DNA of 64,000 bases from Paenibacillus sp. J31TS4 (GCF_018403265.1 NZ_BOSI01000001.1:496001-560000); one strand, 5' to 3'; positions 33,174 through 41,459 are shown, counted from the first letter of the stretch. Made by a program: numbers and translations. Notes: generated by a model not told the origin, from the letters alone.

Positions 33174-33746
33174 ATGTTCGGACCTATTTCTACCCCTAGC
33201 GGCTGGGAAGACCAGTTGGATGGCACGGAGGCGGCCGTGCAAGCCCGCGGTATCGGCGCTCCTGGCGCCCCCGGGGCTCCCGGCGTTCCCGGAGCTCCCG
33301 GCGCTGCCGGCGGCTTCCCCGGCGGACCCGGCGGCTTCCCCGGTGGACCCGGAGGCTTCCCCGGCGGTCCCGGCGGATTCCCCAGTGGACCCGGAGGCTT
33401 CCCCGTCGGTCCCGGCGGATTCCCCGGCGGATCTGGCGGATTCCCCGGTGGTCCCGGCGGCTTCCCCGGCGGTCCCGAGGCCCAGATGCCGACCACTCCT
33501 CCCCCTTCGTTCATCCCGGCACAAGCAGCCGGATTCCAAGCAGCGTCCAACCCGTTCGGCATTTCCCGCTGTCTGTTCCGCTTCGTCTATATCTGGCAGA
33601 CGAACGGTTTGGCGTACTGGTCTTATCTGACGGGCGTCACCCGGAACTCCGTGTTCGGATACCGGTGGATCGGCACTGGCCCATTCGGCTACTGGCTCTT
33701 CTTCGCGGTGAATTTGCGTCAGATCAACTTCTATTTTTGCACCTGA
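33174..33746 (+). CDS. Collagen-like repeat protein with conserved aromatic C-terminal domain
   Basis: A 190-residue protein with a collagen-like Gly-Xaa-Yaa region (about 25-103), first GAPGAPG-type triplets and then about ten hexapeptides of GGFPGGP type. A C-terminal domain (about 130-190) has [20 protein letters not shown] and [14 protein letters not shown], which resembles a small aromatic-rich Bacillales domain often found on spore-associated or surface proteins. No signal peptide. AAAGGA lies about nine bases from the ATG at 33174. A CATATAGT at 33102-33109 looks like a sigma-K -10 but its -35 is weak. The antisense strand also reads as Gly-Pro-Pro repeats because of base composition. 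Confidence 0.75.
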   Translation: MFGPISTPSGWEDQLDGTEAAVQARGIGAPGAPGAPGVPGAPGAAGGFPGGPGGFPGGPGGFPGGPGGFPSGPGGFPVGPGGFPGGSGGFPGGPGGFPGGPEAQMPTTPPPSFIPAQAAGFQAASNPFGISRCLFRFVYIWQTNGLAYWSYLTGVTRNSVFGYRWIGTGPFGYWLFFAVNLRQINFYFCT

Positions 33747-33780
33747 CGATAGCAACCTGCACGAGACGATTTCTAAGCAC

Positions 33781-33822
33781 AGCAAACGGAGAAGAGCGTC
33801 AGCCCTTCTCCGTTTGCTGTTT
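33781..33822 (+). terminator. Terminator after the collagen-like gene
   Basis: AGCAAACGGAGAAG and CTTCTCCGTTTGCT form a perfect 14-bp stem around a 10-base loop, followed by GTTTG. Confidence 0.8.
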
Positions 33823-33895
33823 GCCGAGGCGTCCGCCTAGCCAGGCAGAGTATCGACCACGCGGATGTCTCCTGCCCCCGATTTCCTGACAGCCC

Positions 33896-34615
33896 TTAGC
33901 CGAAAATCTGCTTCTTCTCGCTGACAGTCAGCTTCCGGGCCGGAATGTCCACGGCGAGCTTGCCTCCGGCGATGCCCCAGATGCGGCCCGCGAACCGTTC
34001 TGCGAGCTCCAGCTTATGAAGCGTAATGATGACCGTTGCTTTTTTGTTGCGGCACAGGTTGCGCAAATCCTCAAGCATCCGATCGGCCGACTTGGGGTCT
34101 AGACCGGTCACCGGCTCGTCCGCATAGAGCACCTTGGCTCCCTGGACAAGCGCCCTGGCTATGCCGACTCTCTGCTGCTCGCCGCCGCTCAGCTGGCTCG
34201 TCTTCATCCGGGCTTTGTCCAGCAGCCCGACCTGCTCCAGCATGTCCATCGCTTCCATATGGTTGTCCTTGGAGATCGTCTTCCACGGCAGCGTCTGGAA
34301 CAGCCGTGCCGTCATGACGTTTTTGAGCGGCGACAGCGTCGGATTCAGGTTCGGCTTTTCTTCGACCTTCGCCCACTCCTTTTTGACCCGCCATTTGTCG
34401 AGCGGGTTCAGCGAAGTGATGTCCCGGCCGTTGTAGATGTACTGGCCGTCGTCCCACTTTTCATCGAGGGACAGACAGCGGAGCAGCGTGCTTTTGCCGC
34501 TCCCGCTCCCCCCTACGATGACGATGAAATCGCCTTCGTCGACCTGAAAGCTCATTTTGTTCAGCACCTGCGATCCCGAAGGATAGCGTTTGCATAGATT
34601 CCTGACGATGATCAT
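33896..34615 (-). CDS. PhnC-like ABC transporter ATPase (orphan)
   Basis: ABC ATPase of 239 residues. Walker A GGSGSGKST, signature LSGGEQQRVGIARAL, Walker B VLYADEPVTGLDP, switch His in ITLHKLELAERFA. The sequence is closest in style to phosphonate-import ATPases (PhnC), with the family's insertion NPLDKWRVKKEWAK between Walker A and signature. No permease or binding protein is nearby. Start ATG at 34615 follows AAGGGGA. It lies 97 bp downstream of the acyl-CoA ligase gene on the same strand and may be co-transcribed. Confidence 0.85.
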   Translation of the reverse strand: MIIVRNLCKRYPSGSQVLNKMSFQVDEGDFIVIVGGSGSGKSTLLRCLSLDEKWDDGQYIYNGRDITSLNPLDKWRVKKEWAKVEEKPNLNPTLSPLKNVMTARLFQTLPWKTISKDNHMEAMDMLEQVGLLDKARMKTSQLSGGEQQRVGIARALVQGAKVLYADEPVTGLDPKSADRMLEDLRNLCRNKKATVIITLHKLELAERFAGRIWGIAGGKLAVDIPARKLTVSEKKQIFG

Positions 34616-34712
34616 GACGACGTCCCCTTTTTCCGGCATGTTATTGGAATTGTACCATTCCTGGCCGGTTTGCGGTAGGGCGGCCCGCGAAGGACGCCCC
34701 CAAACCGCCTGC

Positions 34713-36383
34713 TCAGGGGAGCCGCTTCCTCCGTTCCTCCTCGGCCAGCACACGCCTCAGCACCTTGCCCACCAACGTTTTGGGCAGCTCCGAACGGAAC
34801 TCATACTGCCGCGGCACCTTGTAAGGAGCGAGCCTCTCCCGGCAGTACGCATCCAGCGCGTCCTCGCATAGCTCCGCGCCTTCCTTCGGCACGAGGAACG
34901 CCTTGACCGTCTCGCCGCGGTAGTCGTCCGGCACTCCGATAACGGCCGCTTCCTTCACGTCCGGATGGCGGTACAGCACCTCCTCGATCTCACGCGGATA
35001 CACTTTCAGTCCCGAAGCGTTGATCATCTCCTTTTTCCGGTCCACGATATAATAATAGCCCGCTTCGTCCCGGTATCCGAGGTCCCCGGTCCGCAGCCAA
35101 CCGTCCTGCAAGACGGCGGCGGTATCCTCCGGCTTGTTCCAGTAGCCCTTCATTACCTGCGGTCCCTTCACCGCAAGCTCTCCTATCTCGCCCGGAGGCA
35201 GCTCCTGTCCTTCTTCGTCTAGAATCATCGCGTCCGTGTCTGGCCATGGCAGTCCGATGCTGCCCATCGCGCGCTTGCCCCAGATCGGATTCGCATGCGT
35301 GACCGGAGACGCCTCGGACAATCCGTACCCTTCCACAAGCCGTCCAGCCGTCACCTTTTCGAATTCTTGCTGCACGTAATGCGGCAGCGGTGCCGAGCCG
35401 CTGATGCAGGCGCGGATCGATGAGAGGTCGTAAAGCGACCGTGCGGGATGATGCAGGAGCGCAATATACATGGCGGGAGCTCCGGGGAACAGCGTCGGCT
35501 TCTCCTTCTGAATGAGCTTCAGCAGAGAACCGGCATCGAATCGAGGCACGAGCAGTAGGCAGCCTCTCATGGCAATCGAGACGTTCATGCAGACCGTCAT
35601 GCCGTACACATGGAACAGCGGAACGGCCGTCAGCGTTCGCTCCCCTCCCTCCTCCGCCCGGTACAGCCAGCTCCGGCATTGCACGACATTGGCCACCAGG
35701 TTGCGGTGGGTCAGCACCACCCCTTTGGCCGTGCCCGTCGTGCCGCCGGTATATTGCAGCACGGCCGGGTCCTCGTCCAGATTGACCAGCGTCTCGATCG
35801 GCGTCCCGGGTGATTCCCGGAGCAGCCGGCGCAGCGGGCGGACCTCCGGCTCTGTGTAGTCGACGGCGGGGCGCGGCGTTTTGGCGACGAGGGGGGCCAG
35901 CAGCCTTAGCGGCAGCGGCAGATCGTCCGCCGCCCCCGCGACAAGGATGGATTTGAGCGGGACGGTTCTCGCTGCCTGCCGGACGGTGGTATAGAAAAGA
36001 TCGAGGCACACGATCGTCTCGGCGCCCGAGTCGGCCAGCTGCCGGCTCAGCTCCTCGGCCTTGTACAGCGGATTCGTCTGGACGACGACCGCTCCGGCGA
36101 ACAGGCAGCCGTAATAGCAGCTGACGTAGGACGGCACGTTCGGCAGCATCAGCGCAACCCGATCCCCTTTGCGTACGCCCAGCCGGATTAACGCATGGGC
36201 GAAACGGTAGCTAGTATCCAGCAGTCTCGCGTAGCTGATCGAGACTCCTTGGAAGCGCAGCGCCGGCCGCTTCGGACTCTTGGCGGCGGCCTCCTTCAAC
36301 CAATGCGTCAGCGGCTTATCGGGATAGACGAGAGCAGGCTTCACCTGCGCCTCATAGGAAGCGTGCCACGGGCGGCTATCCAT
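34713..36383 (-). CDS. Long-chain fatty-acid-CoA ligase (AMP-binding)
   Basis: ANL-superfamily enzyme of 556 residues that activates a fatty acid with ATP and CoA. P-loop motif YTGGTTGTAKGV near 210, GYGLSEASPV, GWLRTGDLGY, then the hinge DRKKEMINASGLKVYP and the C-terminal catalytic Lys in LPKTLVGKVLRR. The ATG at 36383 follows AAGGTGATCC. Length and motifs match LcfA/FadD. Beta-oxidation genes are not adjacent. Confidence 0.9.
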   Translation of the reverse strand: MDSRPWHASYEAQVKPALVYPDKPLTHWLKEAAAKSPKRPALRFQGVSISYARLLDTSYRFAHALIRLGVRKGDRVALMLPNVPSYVSCYYGCLFAGAVVVQTNPLYKAEELSRQLADSGAETIVCLDLFYTTVRQAARTVPLKSILVAGAADDLPLPLRLLAPLVAKTPRPAVDYTEPEVRPLRRLLRESPGTPIETLVNLDEDPAVLQYTGGTTGTAKGVVLTHRNLVANVVQCRSWLYRAEEGGERTLTAVPLFHVYGMTVCMNVSIAMRGCLLLVPRFDAGSLLKLIQKEKPTLFPGAPAMYIALLHHPARSLYDLSSIRACISGSAPLPHYVQQEFEKVTAGRLVEGYGLSEASPVTHANPIWGKRAMGSIGLPWPDTDAMILDEEGQELPPGEIGELAVKGPQVMKGYWNKPEDTAAVLQDGWLRTGDLGYRDEAGYYYIVDRKKEMINASGLKVYPREIEEVLYRHPDVKEAAVIGVPDDYRGETVKAFLVPKEGAELCEDALDAYCRERLAPYKVPRQYEFRSELPKTLVGKVLRRVLAEEERRKRLP

Positions 36384-36552
36384 AACCGGATCACCTTCTT
36401 CCTCACGTTCTCCCACGAGCGCGGCAGCGGATCGCGGGCCTATACCATCATCCTATGGCGACCCGCTTGCCCGACATGCCTCCCGAATGAAAGGGCTTTC
36501 AAAATGGTCTTTCTTTTCCCACCAATGAAAAAGGATATGAGCTGGCCCGCAC

Positions 36553-36583
36553 CAAAAAAAGCTCCGCGGCATCGCGGAGCTTA
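36553..36583 (-). terminator. Terminator of the lipoprotein gene
   Basis: AAGCTCCGCG-GCAT-CGCGGAGCTT, followed on the minus strand by a run of T. Confidence 0.85.
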
Positions 36584-36634
36584 ACGGAAAGGCGGATACA
36601 CGGAGTGTATAAGTCGGACATGCCGGTGATTCGC

Positions 36635-38347
36635 TTAGTCCGGAGTTGTGAGATAGATCCACCGGCCGTCGGCGCTCGGCTGCAGCAGGTCGGTGAATTC
36701 GGGCAGCTGCTCGCGGATGACGTTCCATTCCTGCCGTTCCGCCTCATAGCGTTCCAGGGAGACGCGCGGCTCCGGCGGCTGCTTCGTATAGTCTACACGA
36801 ATGCCGACGAGCGAGTGTGTGCCCGGCAGCCACTGCATCGGATACGGCAGCTTTTCGGTTCCCGGCAGCTTGCGGCTGCCTTCGTACAGGCCGGCGTTGG
36901 CGTAGAGCCGGAAGCGGTCATCGCCGCTTGCCTGGAACCCAGACCAGGACTCCGGCGATACGGGAGGTGACCAGGCGCTCAGTTTGTTGTCCGTCCAGCT
37001 GAAAGCGTAGCGGTTTTCTTGATGCGTCCCATCGTTCCAAAGTGCGAAAAAAGTGGAGGACCCGACCGTCTGAAAACGGACAGGCTCCGGCTTATCGCTC
37101 ACGAGGTTCGGGAGGGCGACGCCTTGCACTCCTTCGGCAACCGTCGTCCGAGCTCCGTTTTTCAGCTCCAAGCGCACGAGATCGACCGTGCCCGGCTGCC
37201 CCGCACCGGTGACGACCAGGACGCTGCGCATATCGGGGCTGAGCGTCACGCCTAATACGGTCCCATCCATCCGTACAGGGTAGGCAGTTTCGCTGCCGGG
37301 AATAGCGTAGGCGTTGCCTCTAGCATCGTAGCGGTCGAAGAAGAACCCGCGTGTATCCGCCACGAATGAGCCGGTGCCCCGGTAAGCGGTAGAGAGCGGA
37401 GCCGGATAAGCGATCAGCTTCCCCGCCTCCAGGTCATAAACCCAAGACAGCTTGGGGAAGGTGGCATCGCATTCGCAGTAGCCGACACTGCGGGAAGCCA
37501 GCACGTAACGCGGGGAGACGAGCGGCTCGAAGAAATAGGGGTCCGCGAAGGCGCTCACCTTCTCGAACGTTCTTCCGTCCGTGGACAAGCGCGCAATCTG
37601 GTAGGCGGAAGCGACCGCCCCCACGAAGACCGGGGCGCCGGCAATCTCAAAGCCGCCCGCCGTCCGGGCTCCGTTCACGTCCAGCCGGTAGCGGCCGAGC
37701 GGATAAAACGTCTTCGCCGCCTCCTTCTGTCCGATCTTGATGGTGACCGTCGCCGCCTCCTCGCTCACCCATTCGAAGGCAGCGGTCGCCTCCAGGCTCG
37801 GCAGACCGCCTTCCGTTACCGCCAGCTTGGAGGCAATCGTCTTCTCCACCGATTCGCGGTTCACCGCATACGGAAAGATCAGGTCATAGCGCTGATCACT
37901 TGCCCCTACAAGCGCGGTTATCGCTCCGCCCAGCCGGGGCTCGGCCTGCAGCCGGATGACAATACCCGCCCCATCCGCTCGTGCGGAATTCGTCGGAGAA
38001 GCGTCCGGTGAGACGGTCGGTCGGATGGAGGGCGCCGGTTTAGAAGGCATTCCGGCCGGCGGTGCGGACGGACTGCGGTCGGGGGCCGCAGATGGAGGCG
38101 CCAGGTCCTTAGGACCGCCGCTTCCTGCGCCGGGCTCGACAGACGGCGCGGCCGACGCGGACGGGACCGGCGTGTCCGGCGGTAAGGTGGTGCCGCCCGC
38201 ATCCGGCGACGCAGAGCCGACCGGCCCCGTGACGGCCGGAGTCGGAGCCGCCGAAGGAGGCGCTGCTAAGTCGCCGTCTCGGCACGCGGACAGCACGAGA
38301 AGGGACGAGCAGACCAAGCAGATAAGCAGTCGGTTTTTGCGTTTCAC
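36635..38347 (-). CDS. Large secreted lipoprotein, beta-propeller-like, unknown function
   Basis: Not assigned to a named family. About 570 residues: lipoprotein signal with lipobox VLSAC (Cys near 20), a Pro/Ala/Ser-rich linker (about 25-125), an Ig-like domain (about 130-230; AAATVTIKIGQKEAA), and a C-terminal region of repeated strands (RGFFFDRYDARG, GVTLSPDMRSVLVV, SADGRWIYLTTPD) suggesting a WD40-like propeller. It should be anchored outside the membrane, possibly as a wall or signalling sensor. GTG at 38347 is the start because AGGAG lies seven bases upstream; the frame runs further to 38443 without one. Confidence 0.7.
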   Translation of the reverse strand: MKRKNRLLICLVCSSLLVLSACRDGDLAAPPSAAPTPAVTGPVGSASPDAGGTTLPPDTPVPSASAAPSVEPGAGSGGPKDLAPPSAAPDRSPSAPPAGMPSKPAPSIRPTVSPDASPTNSARADGAGIVIRLQAEPRLGGAITALVGASDQRYDLIFPYAVNRESVEKTIASKLAVTEGGLPSLEATAAFEWVSEEAATVTIKIGQKEAAKTFYPLGRYRLDVNGARTAGGFEIAGAPVFVGAVASAYQIARLSTDGRTFEKVSAFADPYFFEPLVSPRYVLASRSVGYCECDATFPKLSWVYDLEAGKLIAYPAPLSTAYRGTGSFVADTRGFFFDRYDARGNAYAIPGSETAYPVRMDGTVLGVTLSPDMRSVLVVTGAGQPGTVDLVRLELKNGARTTVAEGVQGVALPNLVSDKPEPVRFQTVGSSTFFALWNDGTHQENRYAFSWTDNKLSAWSPPVSPESWSGFQASGDDRFRLYANAGLYEGSRKLPGTEKLPYPMQWLPGTHSLVGIRVDYTKQPPEPRVSLERYEAERQEWNVIREQLPEFTDLLQPSADGRWIYLTTPD

Positions 38348-38452
38348 GGCCATTCTCCTTTTTTGCAAGAGCTTCGCTCGCATTAGACAAGTCCTCTTGT
38401 TTTCTATCATTGTAGACGACTTCCGCTTTGCAAAAGTTTCCAAACGGTTAAA

Positions 38453-38487
38453 AAATGGGCGATCGCTCCATGCGACTCGCCCATTTT
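38453..38487 (-). terminator. Terminator of the folD-fchA operon
   Basis: AAAATGGGCGA and TCGCCCATTTT pair around a 13-base loop and are followed on the minus strand by TTAACC. Confidence 0.75.
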
Positions 38488-38497
38488 GGTCAACCCG

Positions 38498-39145
38498 TCA
38501 TTTGTGCTCCGTTTCCATCCTGCGCTCCACCGCCGTGAGAACCGCCTCCTGCAGCCGGTCCGCCTCCGCCAACAGCGTATGCGCTTCGTCCCTTGCTCTT
38601 TCCCGCTTGCCGGGATCGCGCACATCGCCCAGATTCATCCGGACCGTCAGCTCGGCGGCGCGGGCTGCCGACGCCAGGAATACGGCGCTGATGCCGAGAT
38701 CGGACAGCACGCGCAGCTTGGTCGCGTCCGCAAGCTCTCCGGCTGCATGAAGCCCGCTCACGCAGAGCCGGAGCAGACGCAGCGGCACTTCGATCGCCCC
38801 GTCCGTCGCTTCCACCATACTCCTAGTTCTCGCTGCCTTCTCTTCCTCGGTCCCCTTGGGCAGCCGGTAGGCGGCCATCCAGCTGCCGAACGCCGCCATA
38901 TCCGCTTCCGCCAACTCCTCGGCGGCAAGCCTTGCCGCGTGTAGACGCGCCGCCGCCTCGGCCACCGTCGATGATGGCCCGCCATCGCCCGTTCCGGCAC
39001 TTGTGACGGCAGCTGCCATCTCCCCCATGCTGGCGCCAAGCGCCGCGGCGAGCGCTGCGGCCGCTCCTCCCCCCGGTGTGGCGGCTTTCGACGCCGCCCT
39101 TTCCAGGAAGGAGCCTATCGGCTCGTCAAACAGCCTATTCGTCAT
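38498..39145 (-). CDS. fchA: Cyclodeaminase/cyclohydrolase-family protein (FchA-like)
   Basis: A 215-residue helical protein of the formiminotransferase-cyclodeaminase family. The family signature begins AATPGGGAAAALAAALGASM. FchA-type members convert methenyl-THF to 10-formyl-THF; others deaminate formimino-THF. It overlaps the folD-like gene by 11 bp (AAGGAGG, eight bases from its ATG), so both are made together. Because the FolD here lacks the key cyclohydrolase Gln, this protein may supply that step. Confidence 0.85.
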   Translation of the reverse strand: MTNRLFDEPIGSFLERAASKAATPGGGAAAALAAALGASMGEMAAAVTSAGTGDGGPSSTVAEAAARLHAARLAAEELAEADMAAFGSWMAAYRLPKGTEEEKAARTRSMVEATDGAIEVPLRLLRLCVSGLHAAGELADATKLRVLSDLGISAVFLASAARAAELTVRMNLGDVRDPGKRERARDEAHTLLAEADRLQEAVLTAVERRMETEHK

Positions 39146-40010
39146 TCCGATCTCCTCCTTCCGAACGGCCCAGCTGCAGGTCCATCGCCTTCATCAGGTT
39201 GGAGAAAAGCAGAACGGTCGTCAGAGTGCCGACGCCTCCAGGCGTCGGAGTCATCGCGGCGACCGCTTCCCCTACTTCCGGCTCGGCGTCTCCCACGATA
39301 GAGCCGCCGGGTCCTTCGTTGATCCCCGCGTCGATCACGACAAGGCGGGGATGGGCCATCTCCTTGTTCACGATCCCCGGCCTGCCGGCTGCAACGAATA
39401 CATAATCGGCCTGGCACAGCGGACCGGCCAGATCCTTCGTATGGGAATGGCAGACGGTGACGGTCGCATTTTCGCGCAGCAGGAGGTGGAGCAGCGGCAT
39501 GCCCACGGTCGCTCCTCGGCCGATCAGCACGGCGTGCTTGCCCGCAAGCGGGTATCCGTAATGCTTAAGCAGGCGGATGCAGGCCTGAGGCGTCGCCGGG
39601 AGCAGGCCGGGTGCCCCGGTTAGCAGCGCCAGCTTGCTCGCACCGGTCATCCCGTCCACGTCCTTACGCGGGTCCAGTCTGGCCAGGACGGCTTCCGCCT
39701 GCAGCCCCTTGGGAAGCGGAAGCTCCAGCAGAATCCCGTGCACATCGGCGCGGCCGCTCAGCGCCTCCATTCTCGCCTCGAGCTCCTCCTGCCCGGTTCC
39801 AGCAGGCAGCCTCTCGACCGTATAGGCGATGCCCAACCGGTCAGCTACTCTGCGCTTGGCCTCGGCGTATGCCGCCGAAGCGGGGTCTCCTTCGACCATA
39901 AGGACGGCTAGCAGGGGCGTGATCCCCTTCTCCTTCCACTTCTTCGTTTCACTCACGATTTGCTCTTGAACATCCAATGCCACAGGCTTGCCAAGTAATG
40001 TTCTTCCCAT
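39135..40010 (-). CDS. folD: FolD-like methylene-THF dehydrogenase, cyclohydrolase site altered
   Basis: Folate enzyme of 291 residues. The Tyr48/Lys52 pair (SAAYAEAK) and Asp119 (KDVDG) align with E. coli FolD Tyr50, Lys54 and Asp121, but the position of Gln98 is Glu96 (LLELPLP instead of QLPLP) with spacing exactly kept. Other usual motifs are also changed: PATP for PCTP, RGATVGMP for the SxxVGxP loop, PTPGGVGTLT for PVPGGVGPMT. The dehydrogenase fold looks intact. The ATG at 40010 follows GGGAGG. It is the first gene of an operon with the fchA-like gene and lies under a ZTP riboswitch. A second, standard FolD elsewhere in the genome is likely. Confidence 0.85.
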   Translation of the reverse strand: MGRTLLGKPVALDVQEQIVSETKKWKEKGITPLLAVLMVEGDPASAAYAEAKRRVADRLGIAYTVERLPAGTGQEELEARMEALSGRADVHGILLELPLPKGLQAEAVLARLDPRKDVDGMTGASKLALLTGAPGLLPATPQACIRLLKHYGYPLAGKHAVLIGRGATVGMPLLHLLLRENATVTVCHSHTKDLAGPLCQADYVFVAAGRPGIVNKEMAHPRLVVIDAGINEGPGGSIVGDAEPEVGEAVAAMTPTPGGVGTLTTVLLFSNLMKAMDLQLGRSEGGDRNDE

Positions 40011-40043
40011 CCGGCTACTCCTCCCTTTCACCAGACCCGAGGA

Positions 40044-40111
40044 AGCAAAAAAAGAACTCCAAGCCGGCCGGCACGCTCTGTGAGCGCGCCTTCTCCCCGA
40101 GGGGCCGGCTT
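40044..40111 (-). terminator. Terminator of the ZTP riboswitch expression platform
   Basis: On the minus strand AAGCCGGCC and GGCCGGCTT pair, followed after GGAGTTC by seven T residues. It lies between the ZTP aptamer and the folD-like start codon, so ligand binding should prevent it from forming. Confidence 0.75.
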
Positions 40112-40121
40112 GCAATCCTTT

Positions 40122-40197
40122 TTGCCCAGGCGAACGGCTATGGCTGCCCGCGCGCTCCCCTGTGGTTTTCTCCACTGCTTCGCCAGTCGCACGCGTC
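40122..40197 (-). ncRNA. ZTP riboswitch (pfl motif)
   Basis: The minus strand contains the conserved pfl/ZTP blocks in order: CGTGCGACTGGCG, a GTGGA...CCAC hairpin, AGGGGAGCG, and the pseudoknot/P3 block CCGTTCGCCTGGGCA. The family senses ZTP or ZMP, which build up when 10-formyl-THF is short, and turns on folate one-carbon and purine genes. The downstream genes are folD- and fchA-like, as expected. An extra hairpin (CTCCC/GGGAG at 40201-40217) precedes the aptamer. Confidence 0.92.
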
Positions 40198-40231
40198 AGG
40201 CTCCCGGTTGCAGGGAGCGTCGGTTGGTCCT

Positions 40232-40260
40232 ATTGTATGCGATCCCCGATTGGACCGCAA
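40232..40260 (-). promoter_or_regulatory. Promoter of the ZTP-riboswitch folD operon
   Basis: Minus-strand TTGCGG (40260-40255), 17-bp spacer, TACAAT (40237-40232). Transcription would start near 40225, just ahead of the aptamer. Confidence 0.7.
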
Positions 40261-40276
40261 TCCCTTGCGACCCAGT

Positions 40277-40646
40277 TTATGGAAGCCGATCCGATACCCG
40301 CTCCGCTTCCGCACAATACGGCTGCAGAGTAAACGAGACATTGCAGGAGAAGCGGAGCTCCAGCCTCTCTCGTATCGGAACTAGCCGGTACCAGGCGACG
40401 TAGGGCGTCTCGACATAGACAACCGTGAGGCGTAAGACTCCGCCTTCCTCCCATGCTGCCTCCACCACCGCCTCCTGGTCGGCCTCCTGAAGGCGCGTAC
40501 CCCTCCGCAGCCGTCCGGCCGTTCTGAAGCAGCACCAGACGGTTAAGGAAGAGCCCATCGTCTGCGCATCGGGTCAAAAATGTGCGGATCCGATCCCGCT
40601 CGAGTAGCGGCGGCTCCCCGGCTGTAGAGGATAGTTCGAGTAACAT
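40277..40646 (-). pseudogene. Small hypothetical gene interrupted by a one-base frameshift
   Basis: Two overlapping frames are both gene-like. The first starts at ATG 40646 with AAAGGAGG five bases upstream (MLLELSSTAGEPPLLERDR...) and after about 49 codons becomes low-complexity Gly-rich. The second frame, one base away, reads TRLQEADQEAVVEAAWEEGG onward to a stop at 40277 (ending AEAERVSDRLP). Removing one base from the CCCC run at 40500-40503 joins them into one ~122-residue protein. It may be a true pseudogene, a phase-variable gene or a sequencing error. Family not recognised. Confidence 0.6.
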
Positions 40647-40820
40647 GGGGGCCTCCTTTCTGGATTCTGTTCTACTTCAACCGATTGGTAACGTCCGATA
40701 GTTTTTGTTATGTAAACTAAATTTGCACGATCAAAAGGATTTCCTCCCTGCTGAACGAATATGGTTTAGGAAACCACAATCACGAAGCAGGGAACCGAAT
40801 CCTGCAAGGAGGCTGATCCG

Positions 40821-41459
40821 ATGGGATCCCGCATGATGCATCTCTTGATCGCCGACCAAGTCGGCCGCCGGCTTGCCGTCCGGAACAGACCGCTTTTCCT
40901 GCTCGGCGGCATCGCGCCCGATGCGGTGCCCAAGGAGCGCTCCCACTATTTCGAAGGTGACGCAGACGCGGGAACGCGAACGATCGTTTACTCACGGTTT
41001 GCCGACCGATGCAGGCAGTCGCCCGGAGACGAGTACCTACTCGGCTACCTTTCCCATCTGGTGGCAGACGAGGTCTGGCTGCGCACCTTTTATCTCCCGT
41101 GGCTGAGGGGCGCCATGAAAGAGGACTCCTCTCTTTATCCCCGGTACCATGCCGATTTCCGGGCACTCAATTCGCTCCTTTTGGATCGCTACCAAGCCTA
41201 TTCCTTACAGGAGGAGCTCACGGCGGCGGACGGAGGCACCGAGCTCGACGAGACGCCTCTCCTCGACGTTTATGTCTGCCGGACCGAGGCGCTCGGCGAT
41301 TTTGCTCCCTCTGCTTCTCCGAGGCCTAATCGTCTGCAGGTGTTCACGATCGAACAGATCGAACGCTATCTCGAGGAATCGGTCGAGCTGGCCGTCCGCG
41401 TATGTGCAGAACTCCTTCCGTCCGGCTCTTCCGGGGAAAGCGGGATGCCGCAGCGTTAG
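40821..41459 (+). CDS. Zinc-dependent phospholipase C-like protein
   Basis: A 212-residue helical protein of the zinc-dependent phospholipase C family often found in Paenibacillaceae. Possible metal ligands include Asp in GGIAPDAV, His in RSHYFEG and the motif YLSHLVADEVW (His, Asp). There is no signal peptide, so an extracellular lipase role is doubtful; it may act on a cytoplasmic substrate. AAGGAGG lies eight bases from the ATG. Its stop overlaps the stop of the convergent PuuD-type gene by four bases. Confidence 0.8.
   Translation: MGSRMMHLLIADQVGRRLAVRNRPLFLLGGIAPDAVPKERSHYFEGDADAGTRTIVYSRFADRCRQSPGDEYLLGYLSHLVADEVWLRTFYLPWLRGAMKEDSSLYPRYHADFRALNSLLLDRYQAYSLQEELTAADGGTELDETPLLDVYVCRTEALGDFAPSASPRPNRLQVFTIEQIERYLEESVELAVRVCAELLPSGSSGESGMPQR

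Noticed and set aside
33125-33562. Antisense Gly-Pro-Pro collagen-like protein
   Set aside because: It mirrors the GC-rich plus-strand repeats. It lacks a ribosome site and any conserved end domain, while the plus strand has both.
39003-39623. Plus-strand frames over folD and fchA
   Set aside because: Both minus-strand genes have ribosome sites, conserved motifs and a riboswitch upstream; the plus frames have none.
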